From Pseudoduganella namucuonensis (GTDB lineage Bacteria; Pseudomonadota; Gammaproteobacteria; Burkholderiales; Burkholderiaceae_D), in contig NZ_FPBO01000004.1 in the NCBI RefSeq assembly GCF_900116645.1, forward strand, positions 62,001 through 126,000: DNA of 64,000 nucleotides, written 5' to 3'. Shown here in pieces: positions 33,403 through 42,086 of this stretch. The notes under the pieces are model-generated. The model ran no database searches. It saw nothing but the letters and a program-made list of their open reading frames with translations, and was not told the origin of the DNA. Position 1 is the stretch's first letter; each line of letters opens with the position of its first letter. The position numbers and the translations under genes are program-made.

Positions 33403-35721
33403 CTATTTGGTTTGCATCACATACACGCCGTCCCAGTCGGCGTCGGGCGGGTCGGCCGCCAGCCGCTGGCAGCGGTCGATATACATGGCGGCCGCCTTGT
33501 CGTTCGGGTTCAGCGCCTTGACCTCTTCAAACAGGTGCTGCGCGGCCGCGAACTTGCGCTTGCGGTAGTTGATGACGGCGTTGCGGAACAGGCCCATGGC
33601 GTCGATCAGGTGCGGGTAGCTTTCCTCGGTGTGGTAATCCATCACCTCGTAAATGGAGACCGGCTTGGTCTTGCCCTGCACCACCACAATGTCCAGCTCG
33701 CGCGCGCGGTAGGTGCCGCGCAGCGCCCGGTAGGTGAATTCCGAGATCAATATGTGCGCGCCATACTGCTTGCAGGCGGACTCCAGCCGCGCGGCCAGGT
33801 TCACGCCGTCGCCGATGATGGTGTAGTCCATCCGCTTCTTCGAGCCGATATTGCCGGACACCACCTGGTCGGAATTCAGGCCGATGCCGATGTCGACCGC
33901 CAGCTTGCCATCCTTCACGCGCACCTGGTTCCAGGCGCGCAGCTCGCGCATCATGGCGATCGAGGTGCGCACGGCGCGGTCGGCGTCGTCCTCGTGCGGC
34001 ACCGGGATGCCGAACGCGGCCATGATGGCGTCGCCGATGAACTTGTCCAGCATGCCCTCTTCGCGCTGGATGCAATCGACCATCATCGTGAAGTACTCGT
34101 TCAGCAGCGCCACCGTGCCCTGCGCGCCCAACTGCTCCGTGATGGTCGTGAAACTGCGCACATCGGAGAACAACACCGTGGCCGTCACGTTTTTCCCGCC
34201 GAGCATCTCCGCGCCGTTGGCCACCATCTGGTCGGCAATGTTCGGGTCCATATAGCGCGACATCGTGGCTTTTAAACGCTTTTCACTGGAGATATCCTCC
34301 AACATCAGCATCCAGCCTATGCGCTTCTTCTCCACCGACAGCAGCGGCTGCACGCTGAAGTTCACCGATATCGTCTCGTCGCCGACGATCAGCGGCGCGT
34401 CCATCATGTGCTCGGCGGACTGGTTTTCCTCCACCTGGCGCAGCTTGTCCAGCACCCAGCTGTTCGGGCCGACGAAGAACTCGTTGGCCGGGCGGCCCAG
34501 CACTTGCGCCGAGTCCACCCGCAGGATGCGCATGCCTGCCGCGTTGCAGGTGACGATCTTTTCCAGGCTGTCGAGTGTGATGACGCCGTTCGACATCGAC
34601 TCCAGCATCGCCTCGTTGTAGTTCTTCATCTGCTGCACGTCGGCGAACAGCTTGGCGTTTTCCAGCGCGATCGAGATCTGGGCGGTGAACGCGCGCAGGC
34701 GCGACTCATCCTCTCCCGTGAACGGGCCGCCGCGCTTGTTCAGCACCTGGGTCACGCCGATGGTCTTGCCGTTCTTGTTAACGATGGGCACACACAGGAT
34801 GGAACGGGTGAAATAGCCGGTGCGCTTGTCGAACGCGGGGTTGAAACGCAAGTCCGCGTAGGCGTAGGGAATGTTGATGGTCTTGTTGGACGTGAACACG
34901 GCGCCCGCGATGCCGGCGTTGTTCGGCAGCCGGATCTGCATCGATTCCAGTCCCTGCCCCACCTCGGACCACAACTCCCCGGTTTTCTCGTCGTTCAGGA
35001 ACAAGGTCGAGCGCTCCGCGTTCAGCAAGCGGGTGGCCTCGCCCATCACGCGCTGCAGCAGCGAGCCCAGCTTGATGTCGGCGGTGACCTCGGACACCAC
35101 GTCGATGAACTCCATCTCTTGCCGGCGCACCTTCTTCATGCTTTCCAGGAAACGCGCGCTTTGCAGCGCCAGCGTGCCCTGGGTGGTCAGCGCCTCCAGC
35201 AATTGCAGGTCGTTGCGGGTGAACTTGCCGCGGCGCTTGTTCAGCGTCTGCGACACGCCGATGATCTCGCCCTTGAAAGTCCGGATCGGCACGCAAAGGA
35301 TGTTGCGGGTGACGAAGCCGGTCTGCTCGTCGATCGCGCGGTTGAAGCGCGTATCGGCGTAGGCGTCCGAGATCAGCAGCGGCTCGCCGGTGGTGAAGAC
35401 GTGGCCGGCGATACCGGAAGTGTTCAGGAAGCGGATCTCGCGCTGGGTCTCCCCCTGGGCGACGCGGGAAAACAACTCGTTGGTCTCGGCATCGTTCAGG
35501 AACAGCGTGCCCCGCTCGGCGCCCAGCTCCTCGGTGGTCACTTCCACCAGGGCGGTGAGGATTTCGTCAAGCGTGTCGTAGGCCGCCATGCGGCGCGAGG
35601 TTTCCAGCAACAGCTCCACCTGGCGCAAGCGCCGGCTCTGCGCGCCGGCCGTGGCGGTGGCGGCGGCCGCGCCGTTCGGCTTGGCGCGCGGTTCGGGACC
35701 GTTTTTTTCCATGTGATTCAT
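33403..35721 (-). CDS. GAF-GAF-PAS class III nucleotide cyclase
   Basis: A 772-residue cytoplasmic signalling protein. Two GAF domains (about residues 40-195 and 215-375) share the motif NILCVPI/SILCVPI near their ends. A PAS-like domain (380-490) contains ITLDSLEKIVTCNAAG. A class III adenylate/guanylate cyclase domain (about 525-700) has both metal Asp residues (VLFSDVRSFT, GDAIMAAFG) and RMDYTIIGDGVNLAARLE, so it should be catalytic. A short C-terminal tetratricopeptide-like tail follows. The start overlaps the upstream coiled-coil gene (ATGA). Adenylate cyclase is more likely than guanylate cyclase from the DYTIIG pattern. Confidence 0.93.
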   Translation of the reverse strand: MNHMEKNGPEPRAKPNGAAAATATAGAQSRRLRQVELLLETSRRMAAYDTLDEILTALVEVTTEELGAERGTLFLNDAETNELFSRVAQGETQREIRFLNTSGIAGHVFTTGEPLLISDAYADTRFNRAIDEQTGFVTRNILCVPIRTFKGEIIGVSQTLNKRRGKFTRNDLQLLEALTTQGTLALQSARFLESMKKVRRQEMEFIDVVSEVTADIKLGSLLQRVMGEATRLLNAERSTLFLNDEKTGELWSEVGQGLESMQIRLPNNAGIAGAVFTSNKTINIPYAYADLRFNPAFDKRTGYFTRSILCVPIVNKNGKTIGVTQVLNKRGGPFTGEDESRLRAFTAQISIALENAKLFADVQQMKNYNEAMLESMSNGVITLDSLEKIVTCNAAGMRILRVDSAQVLGRPANEFFVGPNSWVLDKLRQVEENQSAEHMMDAPLIVGDETISVNFSVQPLLSVEKKRIGWMLMLEDISSEKRLKATMSRYMDPNIADQMVANGAEMLGGKNVTATVLFSDVRSFTTITEQLGAQGTVALLNEYFTMMVDCIQREEGMLDKFIGDAIMAAFGIPVPHEDDADRAVRTSIAMMRELRAWNQVRVKDGKLAVDIGIGLNSDQVVSGNIGSKKRMDYTIIGDGVNLAARLESACKQYGAHILISEFTYRALRGTYRARELDIVVVQGKTKPVSIYEVMDYHTEESYPHLIDAMGLFRNAVINYRKRKFAAAQHLFEEVKALNPNDKAAAMYIDRCQRLAADPPDADWDGVYVMQTK

Positions 35722-36185
35722 GCGTGGGTATTCGCTTCAAGGGCGTCGCGCAGGACACGTATGGTTTCATGCAACTGCATCACCTCGCTGCGGTGCGATG
35801 TCGCGGCCTGCTGCATCGCTTCCGCGTGCTCGCCGGTAATGCGTTCCAATTCGGTGCGCAGCACGGCCACCGTTTCGCGCAGCTGGGCGATTTCCGCCTG
35901 CGCGCCGGTGGATGCTGTCTTCAAGGCGGCTTCGCGCTCCAGCTGGGCCTGCTCCAGCGACTCGCGCAGCGTCAACACCGTGGCGCGCACCTGCTGCACC
36001 TCGTTGTGGGCGCCGGACAACGCGTCCTGCACCTGCCGCTGGCGTTCGTGGTGCGCGATTTCCAGTTCGGTGCGCAGTGCCATGATAGTACGCTGCAAAT
36101 GGCGCACCTCGGCCAAGGCCTGGTGCAGCGCATCTGGCGTATCCGCCGTCTCTATCAGTGGCTCGATTTTTTTAGTTTTTGCCAT
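35718..36185 (-). CDS. coiled-coil protein upstream of cyclase
   Basis: A 155-residue almost entirely helical protein with heptad repeats that recur at the sequence level (IMALRTELEIAHHERQRQ, VLTLRESLEQAQLEREAA, VAVLRTELERITGEHAEA, IRVLRDALEAN). The period is about 37 residues, suggesting internal duplication of a coil unit. It has no membrane segment and no named domain. Its stop overlaps the start of the cyclase, so it may be a partner of the GAF/PAS cyclase. Function unknown. Confidence 0.8.
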   Translation of the reverse strand: MAKTKKIEPLIETADTPDALHQALAEVRHLQRTIMALRTELEIAHHERQRQVQDALSGAHNEVQQVRATVLTLRESLEQAQLEREAALKTASTGAQAEIAQLRETVAVLRTELERITGEHAEAMQQAATSHRSEVMQLHETIRVLRDALEANTHA

Positions 36186-36230
36186 CCTTCAATCATACCA
36201 TCCACCCCATGCACAGGGCGATGCGGATTT

Positions 36231-36260
36231 TTTCCCGCGTCACCAGCGCTTCGTTATAAT
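36231..36260 (+). promoter_or_regulatory. putative sigma-70 promoter of psd
   Basis: A consensus TATAAT lies at 36255-36260. A weak -35 (TTTCCC, 36231-36236) lies 18 bases upstream. The predicted start is about 18 bases ahead of the ATG at 36285. The -10 is a perfect match, which is rare in this GC-rich window. Confidence 0.5.
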
Positions 36261-36284
36261 GCGTATTCATCTATATTGATAGGT

Positions 36285-37139
36285 ATGATAACTGTGTCCG
36301 ACCGCCTAGCCGTACTGCCGCAATACCTGCTCCCCAAGGGCGCGTTGACCAACTTCGCAGGCCGTGTGGCGGGAGCGAAAGGCGGCGCCATGACCACCCG
36401 CTTGATCCGCTGGTTCGTCGGTAAATACGATGTGAATATGGGCGAGGCGCTCAATCCTGATATCGCGAGTTATCACAGCTTCAACGAATTCTTCACCCGC
36501 GCATTGCGTCCGGACGCCCGTCCTTTGGCGCAGGCCGACTTTATCTGCCCTGTCGATGGACGCATCAGCCAATTCGGCGTCATCGACGACGACCAGATAT
36601 TCCAGGCCAAGGGGCATAAATTCACCACCACCGCGCTGGTCGGCGGCGATAGGGAATTGGCGGCCAAGTTTCAGCATGGCAGTTTCGCCAACCTGTATTT
36701 GAGCCCGCGTGATTACCATCGCATACACATGCCTTGCGATGGCAAACTGACGCGCATGATTTATATTCCGGGCGAGCTGTTTTCGGTTAATCCAACGACG
36801 GCGCGCGGCATTCCCGGCCTTTTCGCGCGCAATGAACGCGTGGTCTGCGTATTCGACACGGCCCAGGGTCCATTCGTCATGACACTGGTGGGCGCCACCA
36901 TCGTGGGCAGTATGGCGACGGTATGGCATGGCGTGGTCAATCCCCCGCGGCAGCCGGATATCAAGGAATGGACTTACGCGGACCAGGATATCGTCTTGAA
37001 AAAAGGCGAAGAGCTTGGCCGTTTCCTGCTCGGCTCCACCGTGGTCATGCTGTTCCCCAAAGACGCGCTGCAATTCAATAACGCCTGGCAACCGGCCGCC
37101 CCGGTGCGCCTGGGCGAAATGATGGCCAATCTCCAGTAA
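36285..37139 (+). CDS. psd: phosphatidylserine decarboxylase
   Basis: A 284-residue proenzyme that decarboxylates phosphatidylserine to phosphatidylethanolamine at the inner membrane. The family site for self-cleavage and pyruvoyl formation, LGST in GRFLLGSTVVMLF (about residue 247), is intact, as are DGRISQFG and YLSPRDYHRIHMP. The ATG at 36285 has AGG only 2 bases away. A GTG at 36294 (VSDRLAVLPQYL) has better spacing and matches the usual N-terminus, so it may be the true start. Confidence 0.95.
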   Translation: MITVSDRLAVLPQYLLPKGALTNFAGRVAGAKGGAMTTRLIRWFVGKYDVNMGEALNPDIASYHSFNEFFTRALRPDARPLAQADFICPVDGRISQFGVIDDDQIFQAKGHKFTTTALVGGDRELAAKFQHGSFANLYLSPRDYHRIHMPCDGKLTRMIYIPGELFSVNPTTARGIPGLFARNERVVCVFDTAQGPFVMTLVGATIVGSMATVWHGVVNPPRQPDIKEWTYADQDIVLKKGEELGRFLLGSTVVMLFPKDALQFNNAWQPAAPVRLGEMMANLQ

Positions 37140-37186
37140 CACCCCACCAGCGTTTAATGCCGCGCGCCATATCGGCGCAACCGGCG

Positions 37187-37215
37187 AAAACAGGAATGGA
37201 TAAATTCCATTCCTG
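37187..37215 (-). terminator. terminator hairpin between psd and GNAT gene
   Basis: CAGGAATGGA (37191-37200) and TCCATTCCTG (37206-37215) form a perfect 10-bp stem with a TAAAT loop. On the minus strand it is followed by TTTTC, so it mainly ends the lysR-GNAT transcript. On the plus strand it may slow transcripts from psd. Confidence 0.7.
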
Positions 37216-37309
37216 AAATCCCCCCGCTCGAAAAACATTCCCCGCCGTCGCACCCAACCGTCTCCGCACGCACGGTTTATGCCCGTTTCTGGCATTATCA
37301 AGCCAAATA

Positions 37310-37750
37310 TTAGCTTGAATTCGCCGAGTTTGCCCCTGCGGCGTACTCGAACCACACGTCGCCGTCGCGGCAGGCCACTTGGCGCCAGCCTTTGCACTCG
37401 TAAAACACGCGCGCCCTGGTGTCCGCTCCGGTGGAGAGGTTCAAGCTGTCCAGGCCTTGCGCCAACAGGCTTTCGACCATGACATCGTGCAGCCGGCTCC
37501 CATATCCACGCCCTTCGTGCGAGGGATCGACAAACAGCGCCCATATATTGCCGGTGAGCTTATTGCCGATCGCAAAAGCCACAATCCCGCCATCCTTTTC
37601 GATTACCCAGCCATCGCCCGTTACGGTTATCTCCGGCACGTAGTGCTCTTCCCGTATGAAGGATGAGGTCAAGGGATTCTCGCGCACCGCCAATCGAACC
37701 TTATGCATCCCGGGAATGTCGTCCACCACCGCTTTCCGTAATGTCGCCAT
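37310..37750 (-). CDS. GNAT family N-acetyltransferase
   Basis: A 146-residue acetyltransferase of the GNAT fold: N-terminal VDDIPGMHKVRLAVRENP, the beta-bulge WALFVDPSHEGRGYGSRLH (acetyl-CoA-binding R/QxxGxG/A motif, about residues 72-90) and FYECKGWRQV near the C-terminus. Substrate unknown. Its ATG overlaps the stop codon of the lysR gene by one base (TAATG), so both are probably translated from one mRNA. Confidence 0.9.
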   Translation of the reverse strand: MATLRKAVVDDIPGMHKVRLAVRENPLTSSFIREEHYVPEITVTGDGWVIEKDGGIVAFAIGNKLTGNIWALFVDPSHEGRGYGSRLHDVMVESLLAQGLDSLNLSTGADTRARVFYECKGWRQVACRDGDVWFEYAAGANSANSS

Positions 37751-38661
37751 TAAGCCCCCAATCCTTCCCCATCGTTATTCATCGATTCCAGCATATCCAG
37801 GAATACCCTTGTTTTCGCCGGCATCAGTCGCCGGCCTGGAAATACCGCCCAGCCGGTGACGGTGGGCATGGCCCAATCCGGCAATATGCGCACCAAGGCG
37901 CCGCTTTTCAGGAAACCGCGCGCGAATAATTCGGTGCTGGCCGCGATGCCTATGCCTGTTGAAGCCATCCGCACCAATAGCTCGGGGGAATTAGCCATCA
38001 TTTTCACTGGCAAATCCCTTGCCCAGGTTGTTTTACCGCGCAATAAAGTCCAGCGCGTCAATCCGTTTTGCATGCGCGGCAGACTCAATAATGAATGCCG
38101 AAACAAGTCATCCGGATGTTCCGGCAGGCCGTGCAACGCCGTATAAGACGGCGACGCATATAAGGCCATGCGGCTGATGGCGACCGGCCGCGCCGCCAAG
38201 GACGAATCGTCGGGTAGATTTCCCATGCGAATGGCGAGGTCGAAGTTTTCCGCCACCAGATCGACGCGGCGCGGCGACAAATCCAGTTCCAGCGAAATGG
38301 CCGGATACGTTTCCATAAACTTGGCCAATACCCGATCCATGGCGTAATTGGCGAAATCGCCCGGCATCGACACCCGCAATAAGCCGCTGGGCGCCTGCTG
38401 GCGATGCTGCGCCAATGCACCGGCGGCCTCCGTCTCTTCCACCACCTTGCGGGCGTGTTCCAGCAGGCTGGTCCCGAACTCGGTGAGTACCAACCGGCGC
38501 GTGGTCCGTTGCAGCAGCCGCTCGCCCAGATGCGCCTCCAGCAGCGACAGCCGCCGGGACACGGTGGACTTGGGTAATTGCAGCCGGTCGGCCGCCATGC
38601 TGAAGCTGCCGTACTCGACTATGCGGGCAAATAGCAACAAATCTCCGGGATCCAAGGCCAT
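37750..38661 (-). CDS. LysR-type regulator divergent from azoreductase
   Basis: A 303-residue LysR regulator. The winged HTH is ARIVEYGSFSMAADRLQLPK followed by STVSRRLSLLEAHLG (residues 12-46), then the effector domain starting LLRVSMPGDFANYAMD. It is divergent from azoR, and a TGGA-N9-TCCA dyad lies between the two starts, so it very likely controls azoR and itself. Its start context lacks a strong ribosome site. Confidence 0.93.
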   Translation of the reverse strand: MALDPGDLLLFARIVEYGSFSMAADRLQLPKSTVSRRLSLLEAHLGERLLQRTTRRLVLTEFGTSLLEHARKVVEETEAAGALAQHRQQAPSGLLRVSMPGDFANYAMDRVLAKFMETYPAISLELDLSPRRVDLVAENFDLAIRMGNLPDDSSLAARPVAISRMALYASPSYTALHGLPEHPDDLFRHSLLSLPRMQNGLTRWTLLRGKTTWARDLPVKMMANSPELLVRMASTGIGIAASTELFARGFLKSGALVRILPDWAMPTVTGWAVFPGRRLMPAKTRVFLDMLESMNNDGEGLGA

Positions 38662-38675
38662 GATTGTTCCATAGG

Positions 38676-38692
38676 TGGACTAATGTTATCCA
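38676..38692. promoter_or_regulatory. putative LysR operator between lysR and azoR
   Basis: TGGA at 38676-38679 and TCCA at 38689-38692 form a 17-base imperfect dyad (TGGACTAATGTTATCCA) of the T-N11-A style used by LysR proteins. It lies 15 bases upstream of the lysR start, which suits autorepression and divergent control. Confidence 0.4.
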
Positions 38693-38785
38693 TTTTAACG
38701 GCTTTTTCTTTGATTTTGGAATTGTTAAAGTACATCCATCGCAGCAAACAACCCAACAACGACCCAACAAAGAACGGAGCACACC

Positions 38786-39385
38786 ATGAACATCCTGCAA
38801 ATCAATTCCAGCGCCCGCAGCACCGGTTCCGAGTCCACCCGCCTGGCCGACTCCATCGTCGCCAAGCTGGCCGCCAGCAACCCCGGCGCTGAAATCGCCC
38901 GCCGCGACCTGGCCGCCCAGCCGCACCCGGTCATCGACGAGCCCACCCTGCAGGCGCTGTTCACCCCGGCCGACCAGCGCAGCCCCGAGCAAGCGGCCCG
39001 CGTCGCGCTGGACGACGCGCTGATCGCCCAGGTGCAGACGGCCGACGTGATCGTGATCGGCGCGCCGATGTACAACTTCGGCATCACCGTGCAGCTGAAA
39101 TCGTGGTTCGACGCGATCGCCCGCGCCGGCGTGACCTTCAAATACACCGCCACCGGCCCTGTCGGCCTGTTGAGCGGCAAAAAGGTCTACGTCGCCCTGG
39201 CCCGCGGCGGCATGCACCGCGACGCGCCGAGCGACACCCAGTTGCCGCACCTGAAGATGTTCCTGAGCTTCCTGGGCATAACCGACGTGCGGTTCGTCTA
39301 CTCGGAAGGCCTGGGCATGGGTCCGGACGCCGTCGCCAAGGCGCAGGCCGACGCGGACGCCCAGATCAACGCGGTTCTGGTGTAA
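38786..39385 (+). CDS. azoR: FMN-dependent NADH-azoreductase
   Basis: A 199-residue flavodoxin-like quinone and azo reductase. FMN-contacting segments are [18 protein letters not shown] (residues 5-22), [19 protein letters not shown] (about 93-111) and a catalytic-loop region VALARGGMH near 138. It reduces quinones, nitro or azo compounds with NADH in the cytoplasm and protects against thiol or quinone stress. The start follows ACGGAGCACACC. A pirin gene follows after 51 bases on the same strand and may be cotranscribed. Confidence 0.95.
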   Translation: MNILQINSSARSTGSESTRLADSIVAKLAASNPGAEIARRDLAAQPHPVIDEPTLQALFTPADQRSPEQAARVALDDALIAQVQTADVIVIGAPMYNFGITVQLKSWFDAIARAGVTFKYTATGPVGLLSGKKVYVALARGGMHRDAPSDTQLPHLKMFLSFLGITDVRFVYSEGLGMGPDAVAKAQADADAQINAVLV

Positions 39386-39436
39386 TGGATTGAGAGGCGG
39401 CGCCCGCGGGCGCCGGGGCAAACTTAGGAGAATGGC

Positions 39437-40324
39437 ATGAATCAAGTCAACGCAACATCGGAAAGCGTGCTGCGATCGCGCGGCGTGGAACGCATCATCA
39501 ACGGCCAGGCCGTGATGGACGGGGCGGGCGTGAAGATCAACCGCGTCCTGACCCAGCCGCTGCAGCGCCGCCTCGACCCGTTTCTGATGCTGGACAACTT
39601 CGGCAGCGACGCGGCCAACGACTATATCGCCGGCTTCCCGTCCCATCCGCACCGGGGCTTCGAGACGGTGACCTATATGCTCACCGGCCGCATGCGCCAC
39701 CGCGACAGCGCCGGCAACGAGGGCCTGCTGAGCAACGGCGGCGTGCAGTGGATGACGGCCGGGCGCGGCGTGATCCACTCCGAGATGCCGGAGCAGGAGG
39801 AAGGCCTCATGGAGGGTTTCCAGCTGTGGCTGAACCTGCCAGCCAAGGACAAGATGCGCCAGCCGTGGTACCGCGATTTCAACGCCGAGCAGGTGCCCGC
39901 CTTCGCCACCGATGAGGGCGCGCGAGTGAAGGTGATCGCCGGCCACAGCCACGGCGTGCGGGGCGCGGTTCAGCGCGAGGTGACGGAGCCTATTTATATA
40001 GACGTGGAACTGCCGGCCGGCGCAAGCTTCGGCCAACGCCTGCCGGCTGGCCACAACGCCTTCATCTTCGCCTATCGCGGCGCGGTGGAGATCGGCGGCA
40101 AGCCGGTCGCCAGCGGCCGCATGGCGATCCTGGAAAACACCCCGGATGCGGACGGCGTGCGCATCCAGGCGGCCGAGGACAGCCGCTTCATCCTGGTCGC
40201 CGGCCAGCCGCTGAACGAGCCGATCGCGCAATACGGCCCGTTCGTGATGAACACGCAGGCCGAGCTGATGCAGGCGGTCGAGGATTTCCGCGCCGGCAAG
40301 CTGGGCGAGGAAGCGCACGCTTAG
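39437..40324 (+). CDS. pirin family protein
   Basis: A 295-residue bicupin of the pirin family. The metal site of the N-terminal cupin is intact: FPSHPHRGFETVTYML (two His, about residues 61-70) and AGRGVIHSEMPEQEEG (His and Glu, about 106-120). Several bacterial pirins have quercetinase or regulatory activity. The start at 39437 follows TTAGGAGAATGGC. The position behind azoR fits a shared response to quinone-type stress. Confidence 0.95.
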   Translation: MNQVNATSESVLRSRGVERIINGQAVMDGAGVKINRVLTQPLQRRLDPFLMLDNFGSDAANDYIAGFPSHPHRGFETVTYMLTGRMRHRDSAGNEGLLSNGGVQWMTAGRGVIHSEMPEQEEGLMEGFQLWLNLPAKDKMRQPWYRDFNAEQVPAFATDEGARVKVIAGHSHGVRGAVQREVTEPIYIDVELPAGASFGQRLPAGHNAFIFAYRGAVEIGGKPVASGRMAILENTPDADGVRIQAAEDSRFILVAGQPLNEPIAQYGPFVMNTQAELMQAVEDFRAGKLGEEAHA

Positions 40325-40349
40325 GTCGTATCAAGGTCACAACCAGTCT

Positions 40350-40368
40350 CCGGGGGCCGGTCCCCCGG
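40350..40368. repeat. GC hairpin without U-tract
   Basis: CCGGGGG (40350-40356) and CCCCCGG (40362-40368) form a 7-bp stem with a 5-base loop between the pirin gene and the next gene. It is not followed by a T run. A closely similar hairpin lies after the secreted-repeat gene near 17473. Confidence 0.65.
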
Positions 40369-40410
40369 GGCTGTCTACATTTGTCGGGCGCAAACGGCTA
40401 GAATGCCGCC

Positions 40411-40878
40411 ATGAACACTCTACTCGCCTGGCTCAAGAACTTGAGCCGACTCTGCGGCTTCGAGACCGCCGACTCCTTCCCGCCGGGACACGCTCACGCG
40501 CGCACGCGCTGGGTGGGCGCCTATTTCGACATCGCCTCCGACGTCAAGCCGGAGGAAATGGAACGCCGCATCGCGGACGCCATCGCCAACACGCCGCTGG
40601 TGTTCGCCCACATCACCCATCCCACCCCGCGCATGCAGCGCGCCCTGCTGGGAGTGATCGAGGCGCGGCTGCGCCACCGCAACGAGCGCGAGGCGGCGCA
40701 ACTGGCCGCCCTGCTGATCAAGGCCTACCAGAGCCCGCACACCGCCGAAGCCGTGCCGGGGCTGCGCCACGCCATCGATTCGACGGTGGGCGAAGAGGCG
40801 CCCTACCGCGTCCGCAACCTGCTGGCTTTCCTGGCCGACATGCAATCGCCGTTCGACGTCATCGAAATGCGCTCCTGA
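40411..40878 (+). CDS. hypothetical protein
   Basis: A 155-residue cytoplasmic protein with no family that I recognise. It is mostly helical (EEMERRIADAIANTPLVF, MQRALLGVIEARLRHRNERE, VRNLLAFLADMQSPFDVIEM). A TAGAAT hexamer at 40399-40404 ends only 6 bases before the ATG and there is no ribosome site, so the mRNA could be leaderless. It stands between two repeat or hairpin regions. Confidence 0.7.
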   Translation: MNTLLAWLKNLSRLCGFETADSFPPGHAHARTRWVGAYFDIASDVKPEEMERRIADAIANTPLVFAHITHPTPRMQRALLGVIEARLRHRNEREAAQLAALLIKAYQSPHTAEAVPGLRHAIDSTVGEEAPYRVRNLLAFLADMQSPFDVIEMRS

Positions 40879-40886
40879 TCCCCCGA

Positions 40887-40980
40887 TCACGCCGCTTGGG
40901 GGGGGAGGACCGCCCCAATGTGCTGCTCACGCCGCTTGGGGGTCTGACCCCATGTGCTGCTCACGCCGCTTCCGGGGGGC
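40887..40980 (+). repeat. imperfect tandem repeat with internal GGGG/CCCC dyads
   Basis: Units starting at 40887, 40927 and 40961 share TCACGCCGCTT followed by a G run. Units 1 and 2 continue to CCCCAATG or CCCCATGTGCTGC, so each folds as a small GGGG-CCCC hairpin. The period is 40 then 34 bases, and the last unit is truncated. The array spans most of the gap between 40878 and 41028. Confidence 0.75.
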
Positions 40981-41027
40981 AATAGCCGCTAGAATAGCGG
41001 CCATCGACCAGACCAGGGGAACACAGC

Positions 41028-41987
41028 ATGACCGTAGCAAGCGAACTGCATTTCAAATCCGTCAACTATACCGGCCAGGGCAAGGGACCGCGCCTGATCG
41101 TCACCGGCGCCGTCCACGGCAACGAGACCTGCGGCACCAAGGGCATCGCGCGCGTGATGGCGGAACTGGACAGCGGCGCGCTGCGCATCGTCAACGGCAG
41201 CGTCACATTCGTCCCCGTCACCAATCCGCTGGCCTACGCCAAGGGCGAACGCTCCGGCGACCGCAACCTGAACCGCAACCTGTTTCCGAACGAGGCGCCC
41301 CAGGATTTCGAGGACCGCATCGCCAACTGGCTGTGCCCGCTGCTGGCCCAGCACGACGTGCTGCTGGATTTGCATTCCTTTAACGCCGCCAGCCAGCCTT
41401 TCGTGATGGTGGGCCCGCGCGACAACGACGGCGCGCTGCAGCCCTTCCGTCACGAGGAGCGGGAACGCGCCATGGCGCGCCGCCTGGGCGTGCACCGCTT
41501 CGTCGACGGCTGGCTGGCGACCTATGGCGACGGCGTGCAGCGCCGCCTGCGCGGCGACTCGCAGCTGGAAACCGTGCTGCGCTACGGCGTCGGCACCACC
41601 GAGTACATGCGCTCGACGGGCGGCTACGCGCTGACGCTGGAATGCGGCCAGCACGCCGATCCGCAGGCGCCCGAGGTGGCCTACCGCGCCATCATGAACA
41701 CGCTCGCCTTCCTGGGCCTGATCGCGGCGCCCGCTCCCGAGCCCGTGAACCCGGAGGAAACCGAATACCTGAGCATGGTGGAAGTGCGCGACCGGCTGGA
41801 CGCGGGCGACACCTTCAGCCGCGTCTGGTCCAGCTTCGACCGCCTGGCCAAGGGCGACGAGATCGGCCGCCGCGCGGACGGCACGCCGGTGCTGGCCCCG
41901 TACGACGCCACCATCCTGTTCCCCGACGTGAACGCCAAGGCCAACGCCGAATGGTTCTACCTGGCGAAAGCCAACGCGGCGTTCTAG
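41028..41987 (+). CDS. succinylglutamate desuccinylase/aspartoacylase family protein
   Basis: A 319-residue M14-like zinc carboxypeptidase-fold deacylase. Zinc and catalytic positions are visible: VHGNETCGT (His and Glu, about residue 29), LLDLHSFNAAS (third zinc ligand, near 115) and TLECGQH (near 204). It has a C-terminal beta-barrel extension ending FYLAKANAAF. Members hydrolyse N-acyl amino acids. The start follows AGGGGAACACAGC, and a TAGAAT -10 lies at 40990-40995. No arginine-succinyl genes are nearby, so it is not named astE. Confidence 0.88.
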   Translation: MTVASELHFKSVNYTGQGKGPRLIVTGAVHGNETCGTKGIARVMAELDSGALRIVNGSVTFVPVTNPLAYAKGERSGDRNLNRNLFPNEAPQDFEDRIANWLCPLLAQHDVLLDLHSFNAASQPFVMVGPRDNDGALQPFRHEERERAMARRLGVHRFVDGWLATYGDGVQRRLRGDSQLETVLRYGVGTTEYMRSTGGYALTLECGQHADPQAPEVAYRAIMNTLAFLGLIAAPAPEPVNPEETEYLSMVEVRDRLDAGDTFSRVWSSFDRLAKGDEIGRRADGTPVLAPYDATILFPDVNAKANAEWFYLAKANAAF

Positions 41988-42000
41988 CCCCTGCAGGCTC

Positions 42001-42032
42001 GGGCCGCTGTCGCGGTGGCGCGACAGCGGCCC
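42001..42032. repeat. 14-bp GC hairpin after the deacylase gene
   Basis: GGGCCGCTGTCGCG (42001-42014) and CGCGACAGCGGCCC (42019-42032) are perfect reverse complements around a GTGG loop. It lies 13 bases past the stop at 41987. Neither side has a T run (AAAGGCGG follows), so a Rho-independent terminator role is incomplete. Confidence 0.8.
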
Positions 42033-42086
42033 AAAGGCGGTGCGCGCGGCTTTGCCTGCGGCTACAATGGTTTGCAGGAGATTAAC

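Noticed and set aside
40950..41380. Small plus-strand open frame starting at 40952 overlapping the deacylase start
   Set aside because: It is out of frame with a well-supported deacylase gene, is arginine-rich and has no ribosome site.
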